The notes beneath the pieces were generated by a model. It saw nothing but the letters and a program-made list of their open reading frames with translations, did no database searches and was not told the DNA's origin. From Mesotaenium endlicherianum (taxonomy: Eukaryota; Streptophyta; Zygnematophyceae; Zygnematales; Mesotaeniaceae), in the NCBI GenBank assembly GCA_009602735.1, contig WELA01005788.1, positions 224,718 through 246,995 of the forward strand: a stretch of DNA of 22,278 nucleotides. Reading direction: 5' to 3'. The translations under genes and the position numbers were made by a program. Of the stretch, positions 1 through 8,623 are shown in pieces; the first letter of the stretch is position 1; each line of letters starts with the position of its first letter.

Positions 1-100
1 GAGGGGGGGGGGGGGTGGTAGGGGTCTAGGTAGGACCTGCCCGGGAAGAGCCCTGGAATTTTCACAAGCCGTGCCACGCTTATCTTCCCATACTACACAT

Positions 101-178
101 GCCTGTGTGTGTGTGTGTAAGTGCCTGTGTATGGGTGTGTGTGTGTGTGAGTGCGTGTGAGTGTGTGTTTGTGAGCAC
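101..178. repeat. (TG)n microsatellite, interrupted
   Basis: TG-rich array with interruptions. It lies in the likely intron downstream of the 653-717 GH3 exon. Together with the (CA)n array at 301-486 it forms a long imperfect inverted repeat. Confidence 0.9.
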
Positions 179-300
179 GCACGCGCAGACACCAAGAGGC
201 TCCCCATATTCATTTTGTAATGGGGCTCATGGCATGCCACTTGGGCCATGCAGGCTCCCGCGCTCGTGCCCGTGCTCTAGGCGGCCACTCATCTCGTTCT

Positions 301-303
301 TAC

Positions 304-337
<34 letters not shown>

Positions 338-486
338 TCAAACACGCACGCACGCACACACGCGCGCGTGCGCGCGCACGGACACACATGCACGCACACA
401 CAAGCACACATACGCACACGGATACACACACATACATGCACACACGCGCCCACACACGCTCACACACACGCACACACGCGCACACT
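301..486. repeat. (CA)n microsatellite, interrupted
   Basis: About 185 bp of CA repeats with CGCA and TACA interruptions and a CGCGCG core near 361-378. Frames through it encode only His-Thr or Cys-Val repeats and are not genes. Confidence 0.9.
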
Positions 487-652
487 CCATGCGTAATCCC
501 AGAAGCTCCGGCAAGTTGATGCTCCGAGCAGAGCAGCCAGTGCCCCGCAGTGGGCACACACGCCAGCTCCAAGCTACGACACCCGACAACTTCAGAGCCG
601 CGTGTCAGAAGCATAGGCATGCTGCTCCTCCCCTGCATGTAGGTCCGCTCAC

Positions 653-2075
653 CTCACGATGGCGCCCAGCATGTGCGTATAGAGGGCCTCCCCGTCGCCC
701 AGAGTGACCTTGTCAATCTGCCGCGCCCCCACAGAGCCACAGCCCCACAGAGCCACAGCCACAGCCACAGCATCAAGCTCAACCACAGCCGCATCCTCAG
801 CCGCAACCTCAGCCACAGCCACAGACACAGCCACAGCCGCAACCTAGCCCCACAGCCACAGTAACAGCCACAACCTGAGCCTCAACCTTGCAGGTACAAA
901 CGCAGCTACAGCCACGCAAACAGGCACGAGCGCAGCGGGGCCCCACACCCACACCCACACCCATGCACAGCCCAGCGCCACAAGCACAGCCACAGTTGCA
1001 GTTACAGCTGGGCCCCCACAGCCGGTGGCCCCCCATCAGATGGATCCTCCACCCTGGATGTGGGAGTTCCTGCGGCTCAGCACTTAACGCGGGGCTTTGA
1101 GGGGGACCCGTGCTCAGTGCTGCTATACGTGAGGAGCTCGCTCTTAGGCACGCCCCTAGGCTTAGGCGGCCACCTGTATGTAAGAAGGCTTTGCAAGACT
1201 CCCCCTCTGCCTGAAGAGAATGAGGCCATTGGCCGACGAAGCTGGGCCTTCTCTCTGTTGAGGGCGCTTCCTCAACTCGGCAAGCCTTCGGCCCCCCTTT
1301 CTCGGTGTGAAGGGGGGGTCTCCATTTTGGACTGAGGATGGGGAACGACAGAAAAAATATATATTTTTGGAACATGGAAGAATAGAAAATGCAACGGGAG
1401 AGAGGGGCCCCTTTTGTTGTGCTATGTTGTCTTTTGGGATGCTGTGAAGCTCAGTCGTCCGAGGGAGGCTGCTTGCAGAGGGCCCAGCTGTGCACAGCCT
1501 GCAATCGCCGGTGTGGGTCTTCTAAGGGCTTGTGAGTAGTGGGAGTGGCTAGCAGAATCCCGACTGAAGGAGAGCGCCCCTACCTGCGCCATCTGGCCGA
1601 TCTTCTCAGCCAGCGTCATGTCCTCCACCCGCGGAACTGCAGGCCCAGCAAGCAACGTGCCCCCTCAAAAGGCGGTGGGGACGATTTGACAATGCTGCCA
1701 CGCAGGCAAGAGAGAGCCATGGACTATCTTTTTCACTCCTGCGCCAAGCGCGTGCACTAGCCAGACTGCGGTGTGGCATGCTCCACTCAGAGGTGTCGCC
1801 ACTCACACGCTTTCTCGCACTCTATCTCAAATCTCCAGCTGTATTGTGCTGCAGATGCTCAGACTCGACCTGAACAGAGGAGGGAGCCCACGTTGTTTGT
1901 GCAGCAACAGAGTTTTGTTCATCGCGCCCACCAAGTACTAAACTTAAGCATGCAGCCAACTAAGTCGTCAGTGTCTGCAGGTTGAGCTTGTTTATCAACT
2001 GCCTCCACATGGAGGGTGAAACAACAGAGGGTCCCGTGTAATCAGCAATGCAGGTGCTCCAAGAAGGCATGCCAC

Positions 2076-2108
<33 letters not shown>

Positions 2109-2109
2109 N

Positions 2110-2196
<87 letters not shown>

Positions 2197-2329
2197 AATC
2201 AGAAGAAGGCATCCCATATATATTGAATCAAGACAGTTAAGTACCTTCAACACAATCGACGGTGATGCTGAAGATGGAGAAGGCAGAAGCCCATGCTAGA
2301 AAGCGAATGAGCAGCTTGGGGTTGCCCAT
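653..2329 (-). CDS. GH3 beta-glucosidase/exo-beta-glucanase, 5' part (three exons, continues off left edge)
   Basis: Secreted glycoside hydrolase family 3 enzyme; the family removes glucose from the non-reducing ends of beta-glucans or beta-glucosides in the wall or apoplast. Proposed exons on the minus strand: 2329-2245, 1636-1584 and 717-653. Exon 1 encodes 28 residues with K and R near the N terminus and then a hydrophobic stretch (FLAWASAFSIFSITV), as in a signal peptide. Exon 2 encodes PRVEDMTLAEKIGQMAQ, the conserved GH3 N-terminal motif. Exon 3 encodes IDKVTLGDGEALYTHMLGAI, which follows that motif as in plant GH3 proteins. Each junction has GT/AG borders, and the phases agree: exon 1 leaves 1 nt, exon 2 starts with 2 nt and ends on a full codon, and exon 3 starts in phase 0 and leaves 2 nt. 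Exon 1 is the least certain, since its frame stays open upstream to 2575. A TATAAAT lies on the minus strand at 2643-2637. The catalytic residues lie beyond the window. Confidence 0.65.
727..880. repeat. CACAGC-type degenerate repeat
   Basis: Repeats of CACAGC, CACAGAGC and AACCTCAGC beginning about 10 bp from the 3' splice site of the 653-717 GH3 exon. On the gene's sense strand the intron end is therefore CTGTGG-rich with several G runs. Confidence 0.85.
943..964. repeat. (CACACC)n short tandem repeat
   Basis: Three to four copies of a CACACC/CCACAC hexamer within intron 2 of the left GH3 gene. Confidence 0.7.
2074..2194. repeat. (AT)n microsatellite with one unresolved base
   Basis: About 120 bp of AT repeat within intron 1 of the left GH3 gene, with an N at 2109, so its length in the assembly is unreliable. 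Related sequence flanks it on both sides (AAGAAGGCATGCCACAT before; AGAAGAAGGCATCCCATAT after), and ATATTGAATCA occurs twice after it. Confidence 0.95.
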
Positions 2330-5300
2330 TGGCAGTCGCGTCTGAAGCAAGGGAGCTGCAATCAAATTGCTACAATCATCAGGGCTGACAGTGGATCCCA
2401 CTTCTCCTTTGTAAATGAACGAATGCAAAGTCGAGAAGTCTCGATCTAGATCGTCAAAGACGGTAGTTTGTGCTCGAACCCAAGCTTTAATTGATCGAGT
2501 CCCAGATCTCGTCAGAGGCGAAATTAGCGAGCCGATCATTTGCAGTCTGAAAAACGCCTCTCGAATGCTTGCCAATCTCCGGAAAGCCTCTTCACCTTTC
2601 TCAGGTCTCTCAGTTGACGCAGTACTTCAGCAAGCAATTTATAAACTTCCACGCTTCCCCCTAGCCAAAAATAGATGCAGGCATGTGAATCTGGGCATTA
2701 CCCTCGGACATCACGCTCAAATGCAATTGTATATGATCGGAGTGCTGTTATGTAAGAGTGAATATAAAGTAGTCTCAATCTGGAGCTAACTGGATGAAGC
2801 TTAGGGATCACATGCAGTCACGTGTGTGCAGCCATTTGAAGCTCTAATTCTCTTCATGGTTGACCAATCTAAACCAATTGCACGCTACGTATGCATGTCC
2901 AGTACCACGTGCTCTACAATTTCAACACTAGTGCGTACTAGTGCGTACTAGTGCGTCAGCGCTGCTCAGCGGAACTTAGCGGAACTGGTGCGCACTGCGC
3001 GCTAGAGCGACTCACACGCAGGCTCACGAGTTGCTGCGAGTTGGTGTGAAATATAGATGTAGCGAGTCGCGAGTTCTTCACCAATCATGTTACGAATCGT
3101 TGACGGTTACTCTACTGCCATGCTTTCGTGCATTTCTGTGGGACGCATTGGACTACATTGAACTGCATTGGAATGCATTAGACTGCATAACGTGGCATGA
3201 CTCATTGGACTGGGTTGACCTCAAATAAACACTTTCATCTTTTGTCACGACTTCATTTTTTTGCTTCATATTGTAGCGACTACTATCCACTTGACGGTGC
3301 CGCACGCGCAGCGCAAGTCACGGCCGCCCAGGTACGGGAAGTCAGCATTGACTCACCGACCAGAGGACCGAGTTATCTCAGTCAGCGGTCATGTTGTAGT
3401 TGTTCTCACTGTCAAAGTGGTCACGACACGTCAAACCCACACCTAGGGATGGATGGGGATTTGGACGGAGTAGTCAGCCGAAAGGCTAGGGGCATGGAAC
3501 CAGCAATGAGCCAGCCCAGCGAGTGCCAAGAAAGGTACTGATCAATCGGCTATCCAAGCCAAGTACAGCAGGGATGTTGCAAAGGGCGTTGTGTGCCGCC
3601 TCGGCCAGACCCTCAGGTGACTAGTCACGCCTTGAGCATTTACCCTAAACGCTGCCAGCCAGCCACATAGGCGTGATTGTCAGCTAGAAGGCTAAGTGGT
3701 CACGCGCAATAATCCCAATGCATGCATGCATGCTGAATGACAACTTCAAAGCTGTGTGAGAGCTGCTAGGTAAGGACGGCATGCAAGCTAAGCGCTGTGA
3801 CTAAGCACTGACATTCTCGAGAGAGGACAGTGTGTGGTGCCTGTGAAAGGCACAAATCCTGCCTGAAGCTGCCTCATTCTTGCTCGCATCGTTGTCAAAG
3901 GAAGTTGAAGAAGCAGAAGGAGCGCGAAGAAGGAGTTCCCAAGGCCATAGAAGAGCCGGGGCGCCACGCTTCTACCGACGCTGGAAGATTTCTTTCTCAG
4001 TATATCATAGAAAGGTTAGGCCACAGGAGTTCCCAATAGAGGATCTCGCTGGTAGAAAGTAGAGAGCTGCATAATAGAATATGCTAGAAGATTAGCATTG
4101 ATTTGGGTCAAACGCCACCGGCGTGCGAGGGTCACTTAAAATGGTGAGTGCTGTGTTAGTTTCCAAGTTCTCAGAAGTCTCATTTGTCGAGTTGCTGATA
4201 GCAAGAGTAGTATTAACAAGTAAAGCTCTCAGTGAAGAACTGAGTGAGCCCAGCCAAGCAGTGAAGAGCTGCTAAGGCGCGGTGTGGAGCGAAGAGCTCA
4301 GACCAGGCCAGCATAGATGTGCAGTTCAGAGTTTTGTAAGCTGTGACTTGTGGAAGTTAAGCGAAAGCCTTGAAGGGCGATTTTCTCTGAACCTGGCATT
4401 GCTTGTTAAGCTGCTTAGACGTGATTTCTGCAAATTACAAACTTGTTCATTCTGTAAACCCTCAACTTGGGCGAAAGCCTGTGTGGAAGTAAGACGCTTC
4501 TGTCCTTATAAGAGAAACTGAAGATAAGCTATCTTTTCGAAAATTTTTGCTAAGTGTTGAATGAGGAATTGGTTGAACATGGGAAGCACTGAGTGTGGGA
4601 TGCCTCACCGCATGATGCAAGTGCAGGAAGACCAGGAATGGGTCAAACCCTAACCAGTCTGTCACCGACACACGTGCAAGGGACGATCAACCCGGTTGAT
4701 TTCCACGTGCAGCGACGCACCGACGCGTCAACCAAGTCGAAGGCACACGTGCTGAGAAGCCACGCACGTGCCAGGGGTCCGACGCTGTTAGGCACGACAA
4801 TATCTCCACTTCAAGTTTGTTTTATTGACACAGATTGCAATATGTGTGCTTTTTGACAATTCTTTGATTATTGCATAATTCCTTTAAAATCCCTAATGGA
4901 GTTTTCCCCATGGTAAGTAGAAGTAAGAAGTACATTTCTAAAAAGGTATGCTACATTTTCGGTAGACTTCAAAGCTATCATTCACGTGTGAACTCAACAA
5001 TAAAACCATGTTGTTGATAGAAGCAAACCAACGCGTGCTTTACTGTGTGAGTACGATCTTTGGCGACTCAAGTACAACAAGAACACCAAGACTTTGCTTG
5101 ACTGCGCATTGATTGTTAAAAGCTATGCTATAGGTTTTGAGCTTCCAAGAATTGGCTTGGAATATGGGTGACACATTGCTCAGTTGTAGGAAGATAAGTT
5201 GGTGAAGACGGCTTCTGTGATGGTCAAGAAAGACTAGAAATAAGGGTCTTACATATAAAAAGGTGAGCTTTGTGTCTAATCTTAAGTTCCCAAAAAAGTC

Positions 5301-5514
5301 ACAACACCTAGAAATGTTAAATATATACTCGTGAGAAAGCTTCCCACTGACTTGCCCATGACCTGCCCAAGTATTGATCAGTAGCTAAAAGTGCCACAAT
5401 TTTGATCTTTTGAATATTAAAACTTCCACAGCAACACATGTCAATAAGTTTTTCTTTGTACCTTTGAAGCTTTGCTTGCTCTGCATTGTTGCCAGTGAGA
5501 TTATGGAAATCCAG
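2330..5514. other. Intergenic region, no gene recognised
   Basis: No frame longer than about 125 codons and none resembling a known protein. It holds three exact 10-bp tandem copies of ACTAGTGCGT (2927-2956), a run of about 10-bp repeats of the type GCATTGGACT (3146-3190), an ATGC run (3719-3731), and an ATGCTA/TAGCAT hairpin near 4082-4099. The part nearest 2330 may contain the promoter and 5' leader of the left GH3 gene. Confidence 0.6.
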
Positions 5515-5704
5515 GTCATCCTTGTTTGCTAGACTAAGTCGCTAGTAAGCAAATATGATAAGATGCTAGCTATCTTGCCTCTAAGATTTGCTATTAGTGA
5601 AAGGAATAAGTGCACGACTAAGAAAGATAGCTAAGTTGCATGAGATGTATGAGACTCTTGGCCATAGCCTCAGGCTGCAAGGGCAGAGGTTGCCGGTCGG
5701 TGAG
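5515..5704 (+). repeat. Dispersed repeat, copy 1
   Basis: About 190 bp that aligns in the same orientation with 18391-18586, with roughly 85% identity by eye, with a 9-base gap near the left end. Conserved blocks include GATAAGATGCTAGCTATCTT, GCCTCTAAGAT, AAGATAGCTAAGTTGCATGA, ACTCTTGGCCAT and CCTCAGGCTGCAAGG. TAGCTATCTT (5567-5576) and AAGATAGCTA (5624-5633) form a 10-bp inverted repeat kept in both copies. No coding frame, terminal repeats or target duplication are seen. Confidence 0.85.
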
Positions 5705-6797
5705 TGTAATAAATCAATTCATTATTTACTTAAATAAATTGCAAATACACATACATCATTTGGTAAGTAAATTGTAATATATGAATATACTCACATGTAT
5801 CTGACTGAATATATATTAATTTGCAAAATTTCTTACTCTGTCGAAAAGGTCAACAGGGTGACTTTTGTATCATAGTGTAATTTGCTAACTTTGCTGGAAC
5901 GATCAACAGGATGTTTTGTTTTATAGTATAGTTTGCTGAGATTATCAGGATATATATAGGTCATGATATCAGTAGGTTGATATATAGTAAGTTCGCATAA
6001 TCATAGTTAGTGTACTTGGACTCGATATCCTGAGGATAAACATATTTATGTAGAATAATTATTTGTAGATTAGCACATGTGTCCGATCTGTAGTATACTG
6101 AAAGTCGGGAGGTTGACTGGGACTCGGTGTTCTACCAATGTGGTTAAATCCTGGGTAGGCAGAGCCGTCGTCAGTTAGCTTAACAGTTAGGACTTCAATC
6201 AACCTAGATCCGTGGATCCCAACTTAATGGGTTTCCACGAAACGGCGGACGGTGCCCCGTGGTCAACCAGGTGGTCACTATGTACATAGCAGGCTGGGAT
6301 CTCGTGGTCCCTCGTTCTAAATAGTAGGCTTTAGAGTCAGATTTCTCTTGGAAGTCATGTGGTGTACTTTTGGTTCGTTATTATGACCAACTTTCAAGCA
6401 AATTGACATGGCATCTTCATCTGTGCACCATATCAAGCGAACTAGAACATTTTGGAAAGGTCTCGTCAAGACGCGTCCGTTGCCGTTTAGTTTGCTTAAT
6501 TTGGTTCAGTATTGACAGGATTATTGCATCTGGTATTTTTTGTCTTACAGTGGACAGATTCCCATGGTTTTGCACCCAAGTCAGTAGGATGTGTTTTAGC
6601 TACATTATGGTCACCTGAATGAGAGCGCCTTCGCTCTTCAATCCTCTGATGTTGTGTATGTGCATATACATGCTTGTATGCCTGGTAGACAGGAGGACAT
6701 GATTTTTTAAAGGAGAAGCTCTAGTCCTCAAGTTCGCCCTTTTCTTGTGCCTTGAGTTTGTGTGCAACTATGGCACACTGCGGTAAGTGAGTCGAGG
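5705..6797. other. Intergenic region, AT-rich
   Basis: No convincing gene. Around 5818-5935 two imperfect copies of a roughly 55-60 bp unit occur (AATTTGC..., then GGTCAACAGGGTG or GATCAACAGGATG, then a TTTTGTAT/TTTTGTTTTATAGT stretch). The 82-codon frame at 6370-6618 matches nothing I recognise. Confidence 0.5.
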
Positions 6798-6802
6798 GAT
6801 GT
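6798..6802. repeat. Target-site duplication, left copy (GATGT)
   Basis: Five bases directly before the 5' LTR, repeated exactly after the 3' LTR at 13483-13487. Five-bp duplications are normal for Ty3/gypsy integrase. Confidence 0.93.
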
Positions 6803-7305
6803 TGTAGTGATTTGAGTTATTATATATTAGTATGCATATATTTTAATGTTTTCAAATATATTTGGAGTAGTATTGTGTGGAGTCAAGTGTGAATAGGTAC
6901 TCTAGTAACTTGGTTCATGTCCTTTGAACCTTCCAAGGCATTTTCGAAGTTAGAGGAAAGACCTAGAAGAACTCCATGTGGCAAAAGTCAAATGTGCCAT
7001 TTTTAGGTCAAAAGGACATGTGTACATTATTCTAGAAAGAGGTGGCAAGTTTTGGGATGTGTTGGGTGCCAACACATCAACATACACCTTCCTAGAAATT
7101 ACTTATGTAGCAAGTATATAAACAAGAGCTAGAACATAGAAAGACATTCCAGAATCACTCTTGTACTTGCCAAAATCCAGAAATATATTAACTTTCAAGA
7201 AGCCATCTCTCTTTCAAGAAGCTACCACTTGTGTTCAAAGATCCTTGTCTTGAATAGATAAAGTATTCTGTTTTACTAAGTACTTTATCTATCTGTTTCA
7301 CTACA
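6803..7305 (+). repeat. 5' LTR
   Basis: 503-bp long terminal repeat with TGTAGTGA/TCACTACA ends. A TATATAAA at 7115-7122 is the likely core promoter, placing the transcript start near 7145-7155. The 3' part has two direct copies of CTTTCAAGAAGC (near 7192 and 7212). It also has a 12-bp perfect inverted repeat, ATAGATAAAGTA/TACTTTATCTAT (7254-7265 and 7281-7292), which would fold as a hairpin in the R/U5 part of the RNA. Confidence 0.97.
7115..7122 (+). promoter_or_regulatory. LTR TATA box
   Basis: TATATAAA in the middle-to-right part of the LTR, about 190 bp before its end and about 220 bp before the gag start. It is present unchanged in the 3' LTR. It is the only consensus-like TATA box placed sensibly for the element's transcript. 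Confidence 0.65.
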
Positions 7306-7306
7306 G

Positions 7307-7320
7307 TGGTATCGGAGCTA
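7307..7320 (+). promoter_or_regulatory. Primer-binding site (initiator tRNA-Met)
   Basis: TGGTATCGGAGCTA starts one base after the 5' LTR. It matches the complement of the plant initiator tRNA-Met 3' end (TGGTATCAGAGC-type), except for an A-to-G change at the eighth position that still allows a G-U pair with the tRNA. Minus-strand DNA synthesis would be primed here. Confidence 0.85.
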
Positions 7321-7342
7321 GGCACTTTGGTAGCACAAGAAG

Positions 7343-8623
7343 ATGGCCGATCCTCAAGACCAACAGCAAGCTTTCGAAGGAAGCCCTTCCTCTCCAAGAC
7401 ACCCTCCTCCAGCGCCGATGGGAGAGCCCACTCAAGAAAATCTGCAACAACAAGAAGCACCACAAGGAGGAGCACACCCTCCTCCAGCGTCGATGGGAGA
7501 GCCTACTCAAGGAAATCTCCAACAACAAGAAGCACCACAAGGAGGAGCACCGTCAAATCCCGTGGCAGCCGCTATAGCAAAGTTGACCCCACCACAAGGA
7601 GTTCCCGCAAATGAGTGGGCAGCCTTCCTAATGACCGTCCACAACCAAGTGGGCTTGGCCACCTATGAAGCAACCGTGCAAGCGTCAAGAGAAGCTATGG
7701 CTGCCATGGTTGCCCCTATTGCGAGCAATGCTCAAAATCCAGCCCCGGCTCAAGCGCCTCCACAAGAGCCAACGAGAGCAAGGAAACTCATCAAGCCCGG
7801 CAAACCCGACACTTTCAACCCCGGGAAAGGTGCCAACCTGAATTTATGGCTCTACCAAGTGGAGACGTACCTCGCATTCCTTGAAGTACCCGAGGAGGAC
7901 TACGTTCCCTTTGCCGTTACCTTACTTAGAGGAGCAGCAACATCATGGTGGCGTAACTATCAAGCGGCTATATATCAAGCTATGGCGCACCCCATGCTCG
8001 GCCAAGAGCCCCCACCATCATATGCAAGATGGGCAGATTTTCGTGAGGCCCTCAAGAAGCAATTCATGCCCATCAATGCGGAGAAGATTGCCCGAGGAAA
8101 GCTCCACCATCTCAAGCAAACGACGTCCGTTCAAGAGTATACATCCAGATTTCACGCCCTCACTCTTGAGATCCCCAACATGTCTCTCGAGGAGAAGATT
8201 GACCGCTACATCTTTGGCCTCAAACCCAAGGTGGCAAAGGAAGTGGAGTTACGCGACTTGACGGACTTCTCAAAGATCATTGAAGTGGCCCAAAAGGTGG
8301 ATACCTTGGATTTCAAGCACTCCGTGCCTTCATCTTCACGGGTACCGACGACGCGGGTGTACGCAGCCCCTTCCACATCCGAATCTGGACCCACACCCAT
8401 GGAAATCGGAGTTATTAAAAGGGACCCCGCGGCTGCCCGGAAGAGTGGAAGACCCTCCAATGACACTTATGATGCAAGAAACCAGCAAGGAGTGAAAGCA
8501 AGACTCTCCCCGGCTGAAAAAGAAGCTCTCATGACGGCTGGACTATGCTTTTATTGCAAGGAAAAGGGCCATCGTGCACTTTCATGCCCCAAAAAGTTGT
8601 CAAAAAACGGACAGCGCCGGTAG
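7343..8623 (+). CDS. gag: Gag structural protein
   Basis: 426-residue Gag of the chromovirus, which forms the virus-like particle and binds the RNA. The ATG is 37 nt after the LTR. Residues about 1-70 are low-complexity and rich in P, Q and E, with a 25-residue tandem duplication (7401-7550). Residues about 155-330 match the retrotransposon Gag domain ([49 protein letters not shown]). A single CCHC zinc knuckle ([14 protein letters not shown], spacing C-X2-C-X4-H-X4-C) lies near the C terminus. Gag ends at a TAG (8621-8623), 12 nt after an A-AAA-AAC slippery site, so some ribosomes should shift to the -1 frame and make Gag-Pol. The frame is intact. Confidence 0.95.
   Translation: MADPQDQQQAFEGSPSSPRHPPPAPMGEPTQENLQQQEAPQGGAHPPPASMGEPTQGNLQQQEAPQGGAPSNPVAAAIAKLTPPQGVPANEWAAFLMTVHNQVGLATYEATVQASREAMAAMVAPIASNAQNPAPAQAPPQEPTRARKLIKPGKPDTFNPGKGANLNLWLYQVETYLAFLEVPEEDYVPFAVTLLRGAATSWWRNYQAAIYQAMAHPMLGQEPPPSYARWADFREALKKQFMPINAEKIARGKLHHLKQTTSVQEYTSRFHALTLEIPNMSLEEKIDRYIFGLKPKVAKEVELRDLTDFSKIIEVAQKVDTLDFKHSVPSSSRVPTTRVYAAPSTSESGPTPMEIGVIKRDPAAARKSGRPSNDTYDARNQQGVKARLSPAEKEALMTAGLCFYCKEKGHRALSCPKKLSKNGQRR
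7401..7550 (+). repeat. 75-bp tandem duplication within gag
   Basis: Two adjacent 75-bp units (7401-7475 and 7476-7550) differing at 4 positions. Each encodes 25 residues containing MGEPTQ and [12 protein letters not shown]. The length is a multiple of 3, so the frame is kept. It lies in the flexible N-terminal part of Gag. Confidence 0.95.
8602..8608 (+). promoter_or_regulatory. -1 ribosomal frameshift slippery heptamer (A AAA AAC)
   Basis: In the gag frame the codons are TCA AAA AAC, which gives the X-XXY-YYZ heptamer A-AAA-AAC, one of the best known -1 slippery sites. Pol is in the -1 frame and is open from 8518, with a TGA at 8515-8517, so the switch must occur between 8518 and the gag stop at 8621. 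No other heptamer of this form lies in that interval. A 7-bp perfect stem (GGTAGGC 8619-8625, GCCTACC 8631-8637, 5-nt loop) begins 10 nt after the heptamer and spans the gag stop. A second 9-bp stem with one G-U pair lies at 8648-8656/8675-8683. Confidence 0.8.

Noticed and set aside
99..707. 202-codon plus-strand frame and overlapping frames in the TG/CA arrays
   Set aside because: They consist of Cys-Val or His-Thr repeats from microsatellites, with no domain; they are open only because dinucleotide repeats lack stops.
1960..2253. Frames encoding long Tyr-Ile repeats
   Set aside because: They are translations of the AT microsatellite containing the N; no protein-coding evidence.
2927..2956. 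CRISPR-like array
   Set aside because: The repeats are 10 bp and directly adjacent with no spacers, in a eukaryotic context.
6370..6618. 82-codon frame rich in Cys, Phe and Arg
   Set aside because: Looked briefly like an integrase or zinc-finger remnant, but no motif spacing fits and the flanks show no element.
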